49,266 nt of DNA from JAWLEV01 sp041685915 (lineage in GTDB: Bacteria > Chloroflexota > Anaerolineae > UBA1429), in NCBI GenBank assembly GCA_041685915.1, contig JAWLEV010000009.1, positions 1 through 49,266 on the forward strand, read 5' to 3'. The translations under genes were made by a program, and so were the position numbers. The notes under the pieces were generated by a model. It was not told the DNA's origin and ran no database searches. It was given only the letters and a program-made list of their open reading frames with translations. Below, piece after piece: positions 41,071 to 49,255 of this stretch (the stretch's first letter is position 1; each line of letters opens with the position of its first letter).

Positions 41071-43632
41071 TCAAAAGAGCATAAAGGTTGGACGGTAAGT
41101 AAATATAACATCGTGTTCGCCGGGTGACAAGAGCAAGCCACGAAAGACACCGTCGATGGTCAGAATTGGCGTGGGCGCACCGTCCACCGTCGCCCGCCAG
41201 CCCGGATAGTCCTGATCCGCCAAGAGGAGATAACTGGCCTCCTCCACGCTGGCGCGCAGCACCACCCTCGTGTCTTCATAAGCCAGTATTTCTACTGTCT
41301 CCACATCCTCCTGCCGCAGAGAAGACGGCAGCGAAAGCTCCCCTTCCGGAGCCGGCAGCGACGAGGCCGGCAGGGTGTAGGCGCGGGGTAGAACGTCATG
41401 ATTGCGATAGACGACCACATCCTCAGTCCTATAGGCGATGGAATGATCCCCCAAACCCACGAGATGGGACAAGAGGTGCTCCTGCCCCGATGCCCCTTTC
41501 AGGCGAATGCGCTCCACCCGCACAAAGGCCGCGGGACGCAAAAGACGCAACTTGACGGCTTCTACCTCGCCGGGGTCAACGTCCGCACGAGTACCATAAG
41601 TGTGCCCCACATGATCGACGGCAGGAAACCCAGAACGCGCGGGCCAGGTGGAGGCCACCTGGGGCATGCTATGGGCCACCTCATCGCGTACGTCGGAGCG
41701 CTCGTAGGCCCACTCGGCTGTCTCCATCCCCGCCCGCAAGGGAACGACGACCTCTTCTCCCGAGACCCGACGCAACAACAACTCGCCAACCAGGCTCCCG
41801 TCCTCCAGATCTGCCGAATGGCTCAGATAGGATTCGACATAGAGTTCGGTGATCTCTACTGGCGGAAACGTGACCCACCTTCCCGTGGGAAGGGCGGCAA
41901 AGGGATTTCGTACATCGTACAATTCGGTCTCCTCGTCCACGGGCAGCAACTGGGGTATCAGATAATACTTGACGTTCATGGCATTCAACCGTCCAGGGGT
42001 CAAGGCCTCTTCATATTTCTCATAGGACCGGGGCACCAAGGGGAGGTAAATGTTGGTACTGGATAAACCATGAGTCAGGGAGAAATTGGGATAAAAAGAT
42101 TCCTCCATCACGGAAAGTACGGGCACAATCTCCTCTTTGACGCGGATACGATTTAGGGTCTCATCCTGTGCAAAAAAGTCCAGTGACTGTGGCGCGTCGA
42201 CCTGATCCCGGGGGACAGAGGCATTAAAGGTAACATCGAGCACGGCACCGTAAGCATAAAGATCTACACAGAGCACAGCGCAGGCCACGATTATCCAGAG
42301 GCCACGTCCGATGTGCTTCCTGAAAAGTATGACCAGGAGCACTTGCACCGACAAGAGCAAGGGAATCCAATGCCAGACCGCGACCAATCCATCGGCGTCC
42401 GGGGAGAGATACACGCTTCCAAGAGCGACCGCAGAGCATAGACCGATGATAATTATAATGAACCATCCCCTGGATGTGGTATGTTGAGATATCGCGGACC
42501 GTATAACGTCCACGCCCAGGGCCGAAAAAACGGCCCAACTGAGGCTCGCCCAATAAAGGTAGCGGCCGGGAACGCGAAATAGGTTCAGCACAGGAATATG
42601 CCGCAGGTAGGAATAAAAGGGATTACAGTGTCCAAAGGAAAGAAGGGTTCCCACAGTGCCCAGGGCAAAGAAGAACCATCGCTCGTCTTTGGACGAGCGG
42701 AACAGGGCCGCCTGGGCCAGAACCAGAGGAAGCAAACCCACATAGCACATGACCTCGACCGAGCCCTCGGGATAGGGATTTCCCATAACAAAGGGAGAGA
42801 CATAGGTTGTCAGCAACATGGGATGAAAGGAATAGCTGGTAAAAAAGATCGCTTCCAATCCTCCCGCACGTTGAGAAAGCGTAGCAAGCTCCATGGTAGG
42901 CAGAAGTTGAGGCAGGCTGACAAGTAATCCCAACGATATGCCCGCTCCCCAACGCAGGATGTGCCCTAGAGAAGGCCTGACGGTGTACAGGAGAAAGAGA
43001 ACGTAGAAAAACAAGGCCATGCTGCCCAGCATGGCCATCTGAGGATGGCCGGCCAGAAACTTGAGCCCTACCACCAACCCCAGCGCCCCCATCGTCAACC
43101 ATTCACGCCGAGCATTCCGAGCATCTTTCAGCAGAGAGCGGCTCAATAAAAAAGTCCAGGGCAGCCAGGCCGTGACGCTGATAATACCGACGTGATTCAG
43201 ATGCGCGACGTTAAATCCTCCCGCCGTCCACACTATGCCGCCCAAACACGAGGCCCCTTTTGAGAGACCAAGCGACCGCGTGTACAAATAAAGACCGAGC
43301 CCCCCCAGAAGGTAATGTAGGAGGATAGACAGACTCACCCCCATCTCTGGAGAAAAAAAGAGGCAGATGATCCAGTTCGGCGGGTAGAGGGCCCCTATCT
43401 CTCCTTCGGCCAACATGGGATAGCCGATACCGATATCGGGAGACCACCAGGGAAGCTCCCCCTGACGCAGGCTGTTGGCCAGGAGGACGCGTTGGGGAAT
43501 ATACTGGCGCGCGATATCGCCCCCATAGTAAACGCGACCAAGAAACACTTCGCCAAAGTAAATGACGGCTATGACCAGCACGATGGCCATCCCCCACAGC
43601 CACGTCCGCGCCCGACTCCATCGCTTTCTCAC
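41071..43632 (-). CDS. YfhO-family large membrane protein
   Basis: 853 residues from a GTG at 43632, with GGAGG five bases upstream (a TTG seven codons earlier lacks a site). Around 12 membrane segments fill the first 500 residues, with GDIARQYIPQRVLLANSLRQ and ELPWWSPDIGIGYPMLAEGE in the first loop, typical of YfhO/GT-C proteins. The C-terminal about 350 residues are an extracellular beta-rich domain (YLLLADQDYPGWRATVDG near the end). YfhO modifies lipoteichoic acid in Firmicutes; here the acceptor is unknown. A terminator-like hairpin lies only 20 bases before its start. Confidence 0.88.
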   Translation of the reverse strand: MRKRWSRARTWLWGMAIVLVIAVIYFGEVFLGRVYYGGDIARQYIPQRVLLANSLRQGELPWWSPDIGIGYPMLAEGEIGALYPPNWIICLFFSPEMGVSLSILLHYLLGGLGLYLYTRSLGLSKGASCLGGIVWTAGGFNVAHLNHVGIISVTAWLPWTFLLSRSLLKDARNARREWLTMGALGLVVGLKFLAGHPQMAMLGSMALFFYVLFLLYTVRPSLGHILRWGAGISLGLLVSLPQLLPTMELATLSQRAGGLEAIFFTSYSFHPMLLTTYVSPFVMGNPYPEGSVEVMCYVGLLPLVLAQAALFRSSKDERWFFFALGTVGTLLSFGHCNPFYSYLRHIPVLNLFRVPGRYLYWASLSWAVFSALGVDVIRSAISQHTTSRGWFIIIIIGLCSAVALGSVYLSPDADGLVAVWHWIPLLLSVQVLLVILFRKHIGRGLWIIVACAVLCVDLYAYGAVLDVTFNASVPRDQVDAPQSLDFFAQDETLNRIRVKEEIVPVLSVMEESFYPNFSLTHGLSSTNIYLPLVPRSYEKYEEALTPGRLNAMNVKYYLIPQLLPVDEETELYDVRNPFAALPTGRWVTFPPVEITELYVESYLSHSADLEDGSLVGELLLRRVSGEEVVVPLRAGMETAEWAYERSDVRDEVAHSMPQVASTWPARSGFPAVDHVGHTYGTRADVDPGEVEAVKLRLLRPAAFVRVERIRLKGASGQEHLLSHLVGLGDHSIAYRTEDVVVYRNHDVLPRAYTLPASSLPAPEGELSLPSSLRQEDVETVEILAYEDTRVVLRASVEEASYLLLADQDYPGWRATVDGAPTPILTIDGVFRGLLLSPGEHDVIFTYRPTFMLF

Positions 43633-43651
43633 ATCATCCTCCAGAAAAAGC

Positions 43652-43685
43652 AAAAGGAGGGAACCACATATATGATTCCCTCCTT
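43652..43685 (-). terminator. Terminator-like hairpin before the YfhO-type gene, possible attenuator
   Basis: On the minus strand AAGGAGGGAATC and GGTTCCCTCCTT pair over 12 positions with one G-T, loop of 8 bases, then TTTTGC. It ends the upstream two-gene unit and sits just ahead of the YfhO ribosome binding site. Confidence 0.75.
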
Positions 43686-43709
43686 CTTGTAATGGCTGCC
43701 CCGAACAAA

Positions 43710-44135
43710 CTATCTCACAGGCCGAATCCCCATATATATCTGGCCAGCGGTAAGTATACGCAGGAGGACATCTGGTGGCCTCCTGTCGAGAAGGTCATAT
43801 AACTCCTGAATCGAAAGGGGCTCGTTGCCATTGGCCAGAAAAGTACGAAAGACGGCGTCGACGATGGGAGTATCGGGCGTGATATAATCAGATCGGCAAC
43901 TGCAACATGTCCGTATACTGTGCCATAATGGATCGACCCGCTCGACCTCGCCCGTCTGCTCATCGACCCAATCGACCTCCCCGAGATCCAGGAAATTCTC
44001 CCCATACTCCTCACGACATTCCTCACATAACACATCGCGCATATGAATACGAATATCGCGTCCCTTGTTCTCCCACCAATCCAGGTCGATGTGAAATTTG
44101 GTATCTACGGTAGGACGCTGCCACTTCACAGCCAT
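43710..44135 (-). CDS. Unknown protein with Cys-pair zinc ribbon and HTH-like C-terminus
   Basis: 141 residues, GGGAGGAG four bases before the ATG. A central Cys set (CEEC at about 37-40, CCSC at about 78-81) looks like a zinc ribbon. The C-terminal 45 residues (EPLSIQELYDLLDRRPPDVL and on) suggest a short helix-turn-helix. The N-terminal segment KFHIDLDWWENKGRDIRIHM is strongly patterned. I do not recognise the family. It follows the 560-residue gene by 11 bases and must be co-transcribed with it. Confidence 0.8.
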   Translation of the reverse strand: MAVKWQRPTVDTKFHIDLDWWENKGRDIRIHMRDVLCEECREEYGENFLDLGEVDWVDEQTGEVERVDPLWHSIRTCCSCRSDYITPDTPIVDAVFRTFLANGNEPLSIQELYDLLDRRPPDVLLRILTAGQIYMGIRPVR

Positions 44136-44146
44136 CGATCTCCTCC

Positions 44147-45829
44147 CTATCTGCCAAGATATTGCACAACCTGATCCCTCAGCACATCCTCACGCTCGGA
44201 AAGAGGACGCTCTCTCATCTCCTCAGGACCTGTATAGACTTCTCCTTCCAACTCGGGATCATAGCCCCAGAATCCCTCTCCCACGGGATCAAAGCAAGCA
44301 TTGCGGGTCAATTCCGCGAATATCGGCACGGCCCCCGTGCGTCGCAAGAGGTTGACCACCGAGTAGATGGCCTTGGCATGAACGACACCGCGACTGCTCA
44401 GTTTGACCAATTCTCGAATCGCGGTACGCACAAGAGAACCAAGGGGAGGATCGCTCTCCGCTGTGCTCTCCATGAGCCGCACAATCTCCTGGGGATTGGG
44501 AATATCCACTATCATATTGGGATCGCAATCCACGGCGATGTTGGCCCGCTGCATTTGCAAAACCAGCCGGTCATCCTCTACCGAAACCGAACGTACCCAA
44601 TCGCTGCCTCCATCACGCTCTGGCTCCACCGCTATCTCAAAGGTGAGGGGATCTTCTAACGCTTTCACGGTCACACGTCCCCCCACACACATTCCCACCT
44701 GCGCGTACCAATCCTCCAGTCCACACACGTACCCTTCCTCAGGCACAACCCATACCGTCATAGGCTCTTCCGCACTTTGATCGATAAAGGTTACAGGGAA
44801 ATGATGCCCCGTATCGGAGGGAAGATGTCGCATGAATTGACGCGTGGCGGGCATGGTTCCCGCCTGCAGATGGGGAAAGACGATCTCAAAATGAACGTCA
44901 GAGACCTCTTCCAGAATCATGGTCTCCACGTCGTCCAGTTCATCGCCGATCTCTTCAACCACATCCAACATAGTCAGGCCCAGGTGCTCCTCACCCTCTG
45001 CCCTATAACCTACCTCATGAACCCGAGGGCGTTCATAGATGGCCTCTGGCTCCAGGGCCCGCAGATACCAGGTGGGAGTGTCATCCATACTCACATCATC
45101 AAATCGCTCATCCTCTCCCAACGCCCGATTCAGGGCAAAGAGCTGTGCGTCGAGGGAACCGCTTTGCAGTTCCAAATCCTCCACCATCTCTTCGGCCTTT
45201 ACGGGCTCTCCCGCCTCATAGATGATGGCCTCGGCCAAATTGAGATGTCCGATGTGGGCCTCGGGCAAAAGCGCGCTGAGGAACCAGGAATCACCAAAGC
45301 GCAGAAAATCCTCATCCTCTTCCAGCACGGGCTCCAATTCGCGCGCCACATAATGCTCAAAAAGACGAATGAGATCAGCCTCGTCTATCTCTTCATCCGT
45401 CCTGCTTACCAGTTCTTCGACGGGTCGATTCAGGGGGTGCGCATGATCAAAGTCGGAGGCAAACTCGCGTTCCTTCTCCCCAAAGTCGACACGAATGACG
45501 CTGAATGGCTCATGTCTGGGATTGTTCCCCTCTCGTACACCAACCACCTCACCCACGGCAAAGTCCAGGAGAGAAAAGACCAGTTCATCGCCCATCCCAT
45601 GTTCATCGACGGGTCGATAGACCGTTCCCTGCTCCGCCTGCTGCGAGACCTCCCGTTGCTCCTGGCGAAAGTGATGCAGGATGATGGTCGAGGTCAGTAC
45701 GTTGAGAGGTTGGGGCGTCCCCTCGTCGAGAATGACTCCGGTGACAAGATCGAGATCCTCCCCAGATACCTGATACTCATCACGCCAGAAAGCCTCTTGC
45801 TGCGTCTTCAGCTTGCGAAACCCGGGCAT
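44147..45829 (-). CDS. Unknown 560-aa acidic protein with winged-helix-like modules
   Basis: 560 residues from the ATG at 45829, GGAGG five bases upstream. It is very acidic and has no membrane segment. The stretch HLNLAEAIIYEAGEPVKAEE with DDVSMDDTPTWYLRALEP resembles a HARE-HTH-like winged helix. A second HTH-like stretch is RGVVHAKAIYSVVNLLRRTG with FAELTRNACFDPVGEGFWGY near the end. Between them lies a beta-rich region (TVWVVPEEGYVCGLEDWYAQ). No enzyme motif is visible. It pairs with the downstream zinc-ribbon gene. A role in transcription or DNA binding is only inferred. Confidence 0.8.
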   Translation of the reverse strand: MPGFRKLKTQQEAFWRDEYQVSGEDLDLVTGVILDEGTPQPLNVLTSTIILHHFRQEQREVSQQAEQGTVYRPVDEHGMGDELVFSLLDFAVGEVVGVREGNNPRHEPFSVIRVDFGEKEREFASDFDHAHPLNRPVEELVSRTDEEIDEADLIRLFEHYVARELEPVLEEDEDFLRFGDSWFLSALLPEAHIGHLNLAEAIIYEAGEPVKAEEMVEDLELQSGSLDAQLFALNRALGEDERFDDVSMDDTPTWYLRALEPEAIYERPRVHEVGYRAEGEEHLGLTMLDVVEEIGDELDDVETMILEEVSDVHFEIVFPHLQAGTMPATRQFMRHLPSDTGHHFPVTFIDQSAEEPMTVWVVPEEGYVCGLEDWYAQVGMCVGGRVTVKALEDPLTFEIAVEPERDGGSDWVRSVSVEDDRLVLQMQRANIAVDCDPNMIVDIPNPQEIVRLMESTAESDPPLGSLVRTAIRELVKLSSRGVVHAKAIYSVVNLLRRTGAVPIFAELTRNACFDPVGEGFWGYDPELEGEVYTGPEEMRERPLSEREDVLRDQVVQYLGR

Positions 45830-45869
45830 ACCATCCTCCTCAGGGCAAAGGTGCCATCACGCCAACGCT

Positions 45870-45904
45870 AACAAAGGCCTCGGCCACTTTCGCGCCGAAG
45901 CCTT
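45870..45904 (-). terminator. Intrinsic terminator after tRNA-Val
   Basis: On the minus strand AAGGCTTCGGC pairs with GCCGAGGCCTT (one G-T), then TTGTT. It lies between the tRNA and the unknown gene pair. Confidence 0.7.
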
Positions 45905-45915
45905 CTCACAAAGAG

Positions 45916-45988
45916 TGGGCGAAACAGGACTCGAACCTGTGACCCCTTCCTTGTAAGGGAAGTGCTCTCCCGACTGAGCTATCCGCCC
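45916..45988 (-). tRNA. tRNA-Val (anticodon TAC)
   Basis: A 73-base cloverleaf on the minus strand. GGGCGGA pairs with TTCGCCC, discriminator A. The stem CTTCC/GGAAG encloses loop CTTACAA, anticodon TAC. The T-loop is GTTCGAGTC. CCA is not encoded. Confidence 0.95.
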
Positions 45989-46017
45989 AAAACTTGTCTT
46001 TTGCATCACAGGTGGCT

Positions 46018-46046
46018 ATTTTACCATACATATGACGACCCGTCAA
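46018..46046 (-). promoter_or_regulatory. Promoter of tRNA-Val
   Basis: On the minus strand TTGACG (46046-46041), 17 bases, TAAAAT (46023-46018), about 30 bases before the tRNA. Confidence 0.7.
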
Positions 46047-46115
46047 AGTTTATGTTGCTCCGATCATCACATACCAAATGGGCGCCGTCCACAACCGCAC
46101 GGACTACAAAACAAT

Positions 46116-46145
46116 TTGGCCCAGTGCCCGTTGCTATCCTACAAT
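46116..46145 (+). promoter_or_regulatory. Probable promoter of the Dus gene
   Basis: TTGGCC (46116-46121), 18 bases, TACAAT (46140-46145). Moderate match. Confidence 0.45.
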
Positions 46146-46199
46146 GACTATAGTCCCATATGACACATCACAACCATCAAGAAAGGTCGAAACAGGACA

Positions 46200-47192
46200 A
46201 TGCAGAATACTCTATCCCCTTCCTTCAAGATCGGGAATATATCCATATACGGGGACACCATACTCGCTCCCCTATCGGGCTATTCGGATACACCCTTTCG
46301 CCTGTTATGTCGCCGGTTCGGCTCGGCCATGAGTTACGTGCCCTGCGTCTCTGACAACGAAGTGATCCACCGCTCGCCAAGGAAACCAGATCCCCTTCAC
46401 TTTGCCGAGAAAGAACGCCCTGTGGTAATCCAGTTGCTGAGCAAGGATGCTGAGATGCTGCTCAGGGCTACGAAAAAACTCCTTGAGCGAAACCCAGACA
46501 TCATCGACATCAATCTCGGCTGCCCCGCCAGACGCGTCACGTCCGGCGGCAGGGGGGCGGCCCTATTGCGCTATCCAGACAAGGTAGGACACATGATAAA
46601 GACTCTCACCCGGGAGATCCCCCTGCCCATCACCGCCAAGATACGCCTGGGATGGGACGAGGAGTCGCTGAACTACCTGGAGATCGCACATGTTCTGGAG
46701 ACCAATGGCATCGCGGCCATCGCCGTGCATGGACGAACGCGAGCCCAAGGGTACAGCGGGGAGGCGAACTGGCAGGCCATCGCCGAGATAGAGGAGACGG
46801 TGGAGGTGCCCGTGTTGGGAAATGGCGATGTCCGCAAGGTAGAGGATATCTGTGCCATGAAGCAAGTCACGAATTGCGACGCTGTCCTCATAGGACGGGC
46901 GGCCATAGGCAATCCCTGGATCTTTGCGGGGCGAAACGCAGACGAGGTCTCCCATGATGAGCGTCTACAGGTCATCTCCGACCATCTGAAGGCAATGATA
47001 GCCCATCACGGGGAACGATTCGGCCTTGTACGCTTTAGAAAACATGTGGTTAAATACATCCGTACCCTCCCTGGCGCCGCAGCCCTGCGCACCAAACTGG
47101 TCACATGTGAGACACCAGAGGCCCTCATGAACACCCTCGAATCCTGGCTGCAAAACAGTCACAAGCGGGAGGAGGGACGGATAAAAAATTGA
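46200..47192 (+). CDS. dus: tRNA-dihydrouridine synthase (DusB-like)
   Basis: 330 residues. The FMN barrel opens with TILAPLSGYSDTPFRLLCRR. The catalytic Cys is in INLGCPARRVTSGGRGAALL; the core RNA/FMN residues are in ITAKIRLGWDE and AVHGRTRAQGYSGEANW. Later VLGNGDVRKVED and VLIGRAAIGNPWIF bind the FMN phosphate. The family reduces uridines in tRNA D-loops. A weak Shine-Dalgarno (AGGACA) precedes the ATG. It is near tRNA-Val but on the other strand. Confidence 0.95.
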   Translation: MQNTLSPSFKIGNISIYGDTILAPLSGYSDTPFRLLCRRFGSAMSYVPCVSDNEVIHRSPRKPDPLHFAEKERPVVIQLLSKDAEMLLRATKKLLERNPDIIDINLGCPARRVTSGGRGAALLRYPDKVGHMIKTLTREIPLPITAKIRLGWDEESLNYLEIAHVLETNGIAAIAVHGRTRAQGYSGEANWQAIAEIEETVEVPVLGNGDVRKVEDICAMKQVTNCDAVLIGRAAIGNPWIFAGRNADEVSHDERLQVISDHLKAMIAHHGERFGLVRFRKHVVKYIRTLPGAAALRTKLVTCETPEALMNTLESWLQNSHKREEGRIKN

Positions 47193-47199
47193 GAAACGT

Positions 47200-47236
47200 T
47201 TGACACTATTGACACTAGCTACAACTCACCTATAAT
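47200..47236 (+). promoter_or_regulatory. Promoter of the padR cluster with repeated TTGACACTA
   Basis: TTGACACTA occurs twice in tandem (47200-47208, 47209-47217). The second TTGACA is followed after 16 bases by TATAAT (47231-47236). ACACTAG at 47212-47218 is mirrored by CTAGTGT at 47258-47264 downstream of the start, a possible operator pair for the PadR product. Confidence 0.7.
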
Positions 47237-47290
47237 ATCTCTATGTGAGTGTATCATCTAGTGTACGTGCAACAAGATGGGAGAACATAG

Positions 47291-47674
47291 ATGGGGCGCA
47301 GAAGACGCAGAGGCCAAGGACCCACTGGCCCGCGACGTATCAGACGATTTGTGGAGCCTGCCCTTTTGCTCCTCTTGCATCGCGAGCCCATGCACGGCTA
47401 TGGTCTTATGGAGGGGCTGGATTCCTTGGGTTTTGAAGAATACCCGGTGGATTTCAGCGCCATATATCGTACTCTGCGCAATCTGGAAGAAGCGGATATG
47501 GTGGAATCGAGCTGGGATCTGGAAGTAACGGCTGGTCCCCCTCGTCGCGTGTACACCATTACACCCAAAGGAAGAAGGTATCTGGCCGACTGGGTCAAGG
47601 ATCTGCGGGCTACAGACAAGGTGCTGCATTCCTTTCTGGAAGCCTATAGGGAAGAATTCGACACGGAAGCGTGA
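47291..47674 (+). CDS. PadR family transcriptional regulator
   Basis: 127 residues. After an Arg-rich start (GRRRRRGQGPTGPRRIRRFV), the winged helix shows LLLLHREPMHGYGLMEGL, VDFSAIYRTLRNLEEADMVE and RRVYTITPKGRRYLADWV, the standard PadR pattern. The C-terminal helix for dimerisation is short. PadR proteins usually repress their own operon and respond to small molecules or metals. Two NifX-type genes follow at 12 and 4 bases, so the regulator heads the unit. Confidence 0.92.
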   Translation: MGRRRRRGQGPTGPRRIRRFVEPALLLLLHREPMHGYGLMEGLDSLGFEEYPVDFSAIYRTLRNLEEADMVESSWDLEVTAGPPRRVYTITPKGRRYLADWVKDLRATDKVLHSFLEAYREEFDTEA

Positions 47675-47686
47675 ACAAGGAGTGGA

Positions 47687-48160
47687 ATGCAAATCATCGT
47701 ATCCGCCAAGGAACCTGGATTGGACGCAGATGTCAGTCCCACGCTCGGGCGCTGCCCTGTATACGTGCTCGTTGATACTGAAACCATGAAAAGTGAGTCG
47801 CTTCCCAATCCAGCCCAGAACGCTCCCGGAGGTGCAGGAGTTCAGGCGGCGCAGTTCGTCCTTTCCAGGAATGTGGACGCCGTGCTCACGGGGAACGTGG
47901 GAGCCAACGCGCGCGACGTGCTCGTAGCCGCCGGGATAGATATTTACACAACGGAGGCGAGTACAGTACGGGAAGCCGTGAAGGACCTAAAGGTCCCGGC
48001 AGAGGGCAAGCGGGTTCAGAGCCTGGAGACAGAGAACGGGCCCATGAGCGAGGAGAGGCGGCAAAACGAACTCGCCGCTCTGACATCACAGGTCGCCGAA
48101 CTGCGTAAACGATTGGCCAATATCATGACGCGAATTGAAAACTTGCAAAAGGAGGAGTGA
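47687..48160 (+). CDS. NifX/NifB-type (dinitrogenase cofactor domain) protein with coiled-coil tail, copy 1
   Basis: 157 residues with AAGGAG four bases before the ATG. The NifX fold covers about 1-105: IIVSAKEPGLDADVSPTLGR, CPVYVLVDTE, AGVQAAQFVLSRNVDAVLTG and NVGANARDVLVAAGIDIYTT. The last 45 residues are a coiled coil (EERRQNELAALTSQVAELRK). Family members bind iron-sulfur or molybdenum cofactors, but many lie outside nitrogenase loci. No nif structural gene is here. It is followed by its paralogue. Confidence 0.9.
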   Translation: MQIIVSAKEPGLDADVSPTLGRCPVYVLVDTETMKSESLPNPAQNAPGGAGVQAAQFVLSRNVDAVLTGNVGANARDVLVAAGIDIYTTEASTVREAVKDLKVPAEGKRVQSLETENGPMSEERRQNELAALTSQVAELRKRLANIMTRIENLQKEE

Positions 48161-48164
48161 TTTC

Positions 48165-48656
48165 ATGCGTATCGCCGTATCTGCGGACGATAAGAATGGA
48201 TTGAATAGCACCATCAGCCCCCACTTTGGACGCTGTCCCTATTTCATCATCGTAGACGTGGAGGATCACGATGTAGAGCAAGTTCTGCAGGTGGAAAATC
48301 CCTACTATGGGGACCACAGACCTGGGCAGGTGCCCAAATTCATAGAGGAGCAGGGAGCGGACGTCATGCTGACGGGCGGCATGGGCGCCCGCGCCATGCA
48401 GTTCTTTTCCCAATATGGGATCGAACCTGTCACGGGCGCTATGGGAACGGTACGCATAAGTCTGGAACAGTACCTGGGCGGCGAACTTACGGGTGCCGCC
48501 CCCTGTGCTACCAGCCAAACCCACGAACATGAGAGCGAACCGGCTGAAGGCGAATACGAAAAGGACAAAGTGGAAAGGCTGAAAGAGGAAGCCGAGTCCT
48601 TACAGGAGCAACTGGAGCAAACACTCAGACGCCTGGAAGAGACATCAGAGGATTGA
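48165..48656 (+). CDS. NifX/NifB-type protein with coiled-coil tail, copy 2
   Basis: 163 residues from the ATG at 48165, AAAGGAGG upstream. The NifX-type domain: RIAVSADDKNGLNSTISPHF, GRCPYFIIVDVE, PGQVPKFIEEQGADVMLTGG and MGARAMQFFSQYGIEPVTGA. The tail carries a His-rich bit (SQTHEHESE) after a Cys and then a coiled coil (KVERLKEEAESLQEQLEQTL). Copy 1 has the same plan, so the two may pair through their coiled coils. The gene starts four bases after copy 1 ends. Confidence 0.9.
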   Translation: MRIAVSADDKNGLNSTISPHFGRCPYFIIVDVEDHDVEQVLQVENPYYGDHRPGQVPKFIEEQGADVMLTGGMGARAMQFFSQYGIEPVTGAMGTVRISLEQYLGGELTGAAPCATSQTHEHESEPAEGEYEKDKVERLKEEAESLQEQLEQTLRRLEETSED

Positions 48657-48739
48657 ATAGGCGTTCAAGAGCGATTCTGAATCAGGTACATGAAATACAG
48701 AAAAAACCCTCATAGGCCAGACGGCGAAAGAGAGGCGAC

Positions 48740-49255
48740 ATGACCGAGAGACATCCCCTCGTCGAACTCGCCCATAGGACGATCGAGCATTACGTAAAGT
48801 ATAACGAGCGCATCGATCTTCCCGAAACCCTTTCGGAGAAGATGAAAAGGAAAGCGGGCGTTTTTGTCTCCCTGCACAAGGACGGTGAACTCCGGGGCTG
48901 CATCGGCACCATCGAACCACGGCAACCCAATGTAGCCCAAGAGGTTATCGCCAACGCCATAAGTGCTGCCACGCGCGATCCTCGCTTTCCCCCCGTCGGA
49001 CCACAAGAACTCGATGACCTGGAGATCTCGGTGGACGTCCTGGGCGAACCTGAACCGATCGAGTCCATGGAAGAACTCGATCCAAAGGAATACGGCGTCA
49101 TCGCGGAGAGTGGCCCACGGCGGGGCCTGCTGCTACCCGACCTGGAAGGTGTGGACACTCCTGAAAAACAGGTCGGCATCGCTCTGCGCAAGGCGTGGAT
49201 CGATCCAGACGAGCCCTATGATATGTACCGCTTTCGCGTGATGCGCTATCGCTAA
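48740..49255 (+). CDS. AMMECR1-domain protein
   Basis: 171 residues. The AMMECR1 signature is RGCIGTIEP (about 52-60) after GVFVSLHKDGEL, followed by AISAATRDPRFPPVGPQELD and GRRGLLLPDLEGVD-like PRRGLLLPDLEGVDTPEKQV, ending in YRFRVMRY. The family often forms a trio with Memo-like and radical SAM proteins (AmmeMemoRadiSam); those would lie beyond the right edge. AGAGAGG lies before the ATG. It is probably the fourth gene of the PadR unit, 83 bases after the last NifX-type gene. Confidence 0.93.
   Translation: MTERHPLVELAHRTIEHYVKYNERIDLPETLSEKMKRKAGVFVSLHKDGELRGCIGTIEPRQPNVAQEVIANAISAATRDPRFPPVGPQELDDLEISVDVLGEPEPIESMEELDPKEYGVIAESGPRRGLLLPDLEGVDTPEKQVGIALRKAWIDPDEPYDMYRFRVMRYR

Noticed and set aside
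44777..45871. 364-codon plus-strand open frame opposite the 560-residue unknown gene
   Set aside because: I considered it because the minus-strand gene is itself unknown. The minus frame is longer, has an ideal ribosome site and continues into an operon partner, while the plus frame has none of these.
47687..48656. Nitrogenase cofactor genes implying nitrogen fixation
   Set aside because: The domain is widespread outside nif clusters and no nifHDKEN or nifB radical SAM gene is present here.
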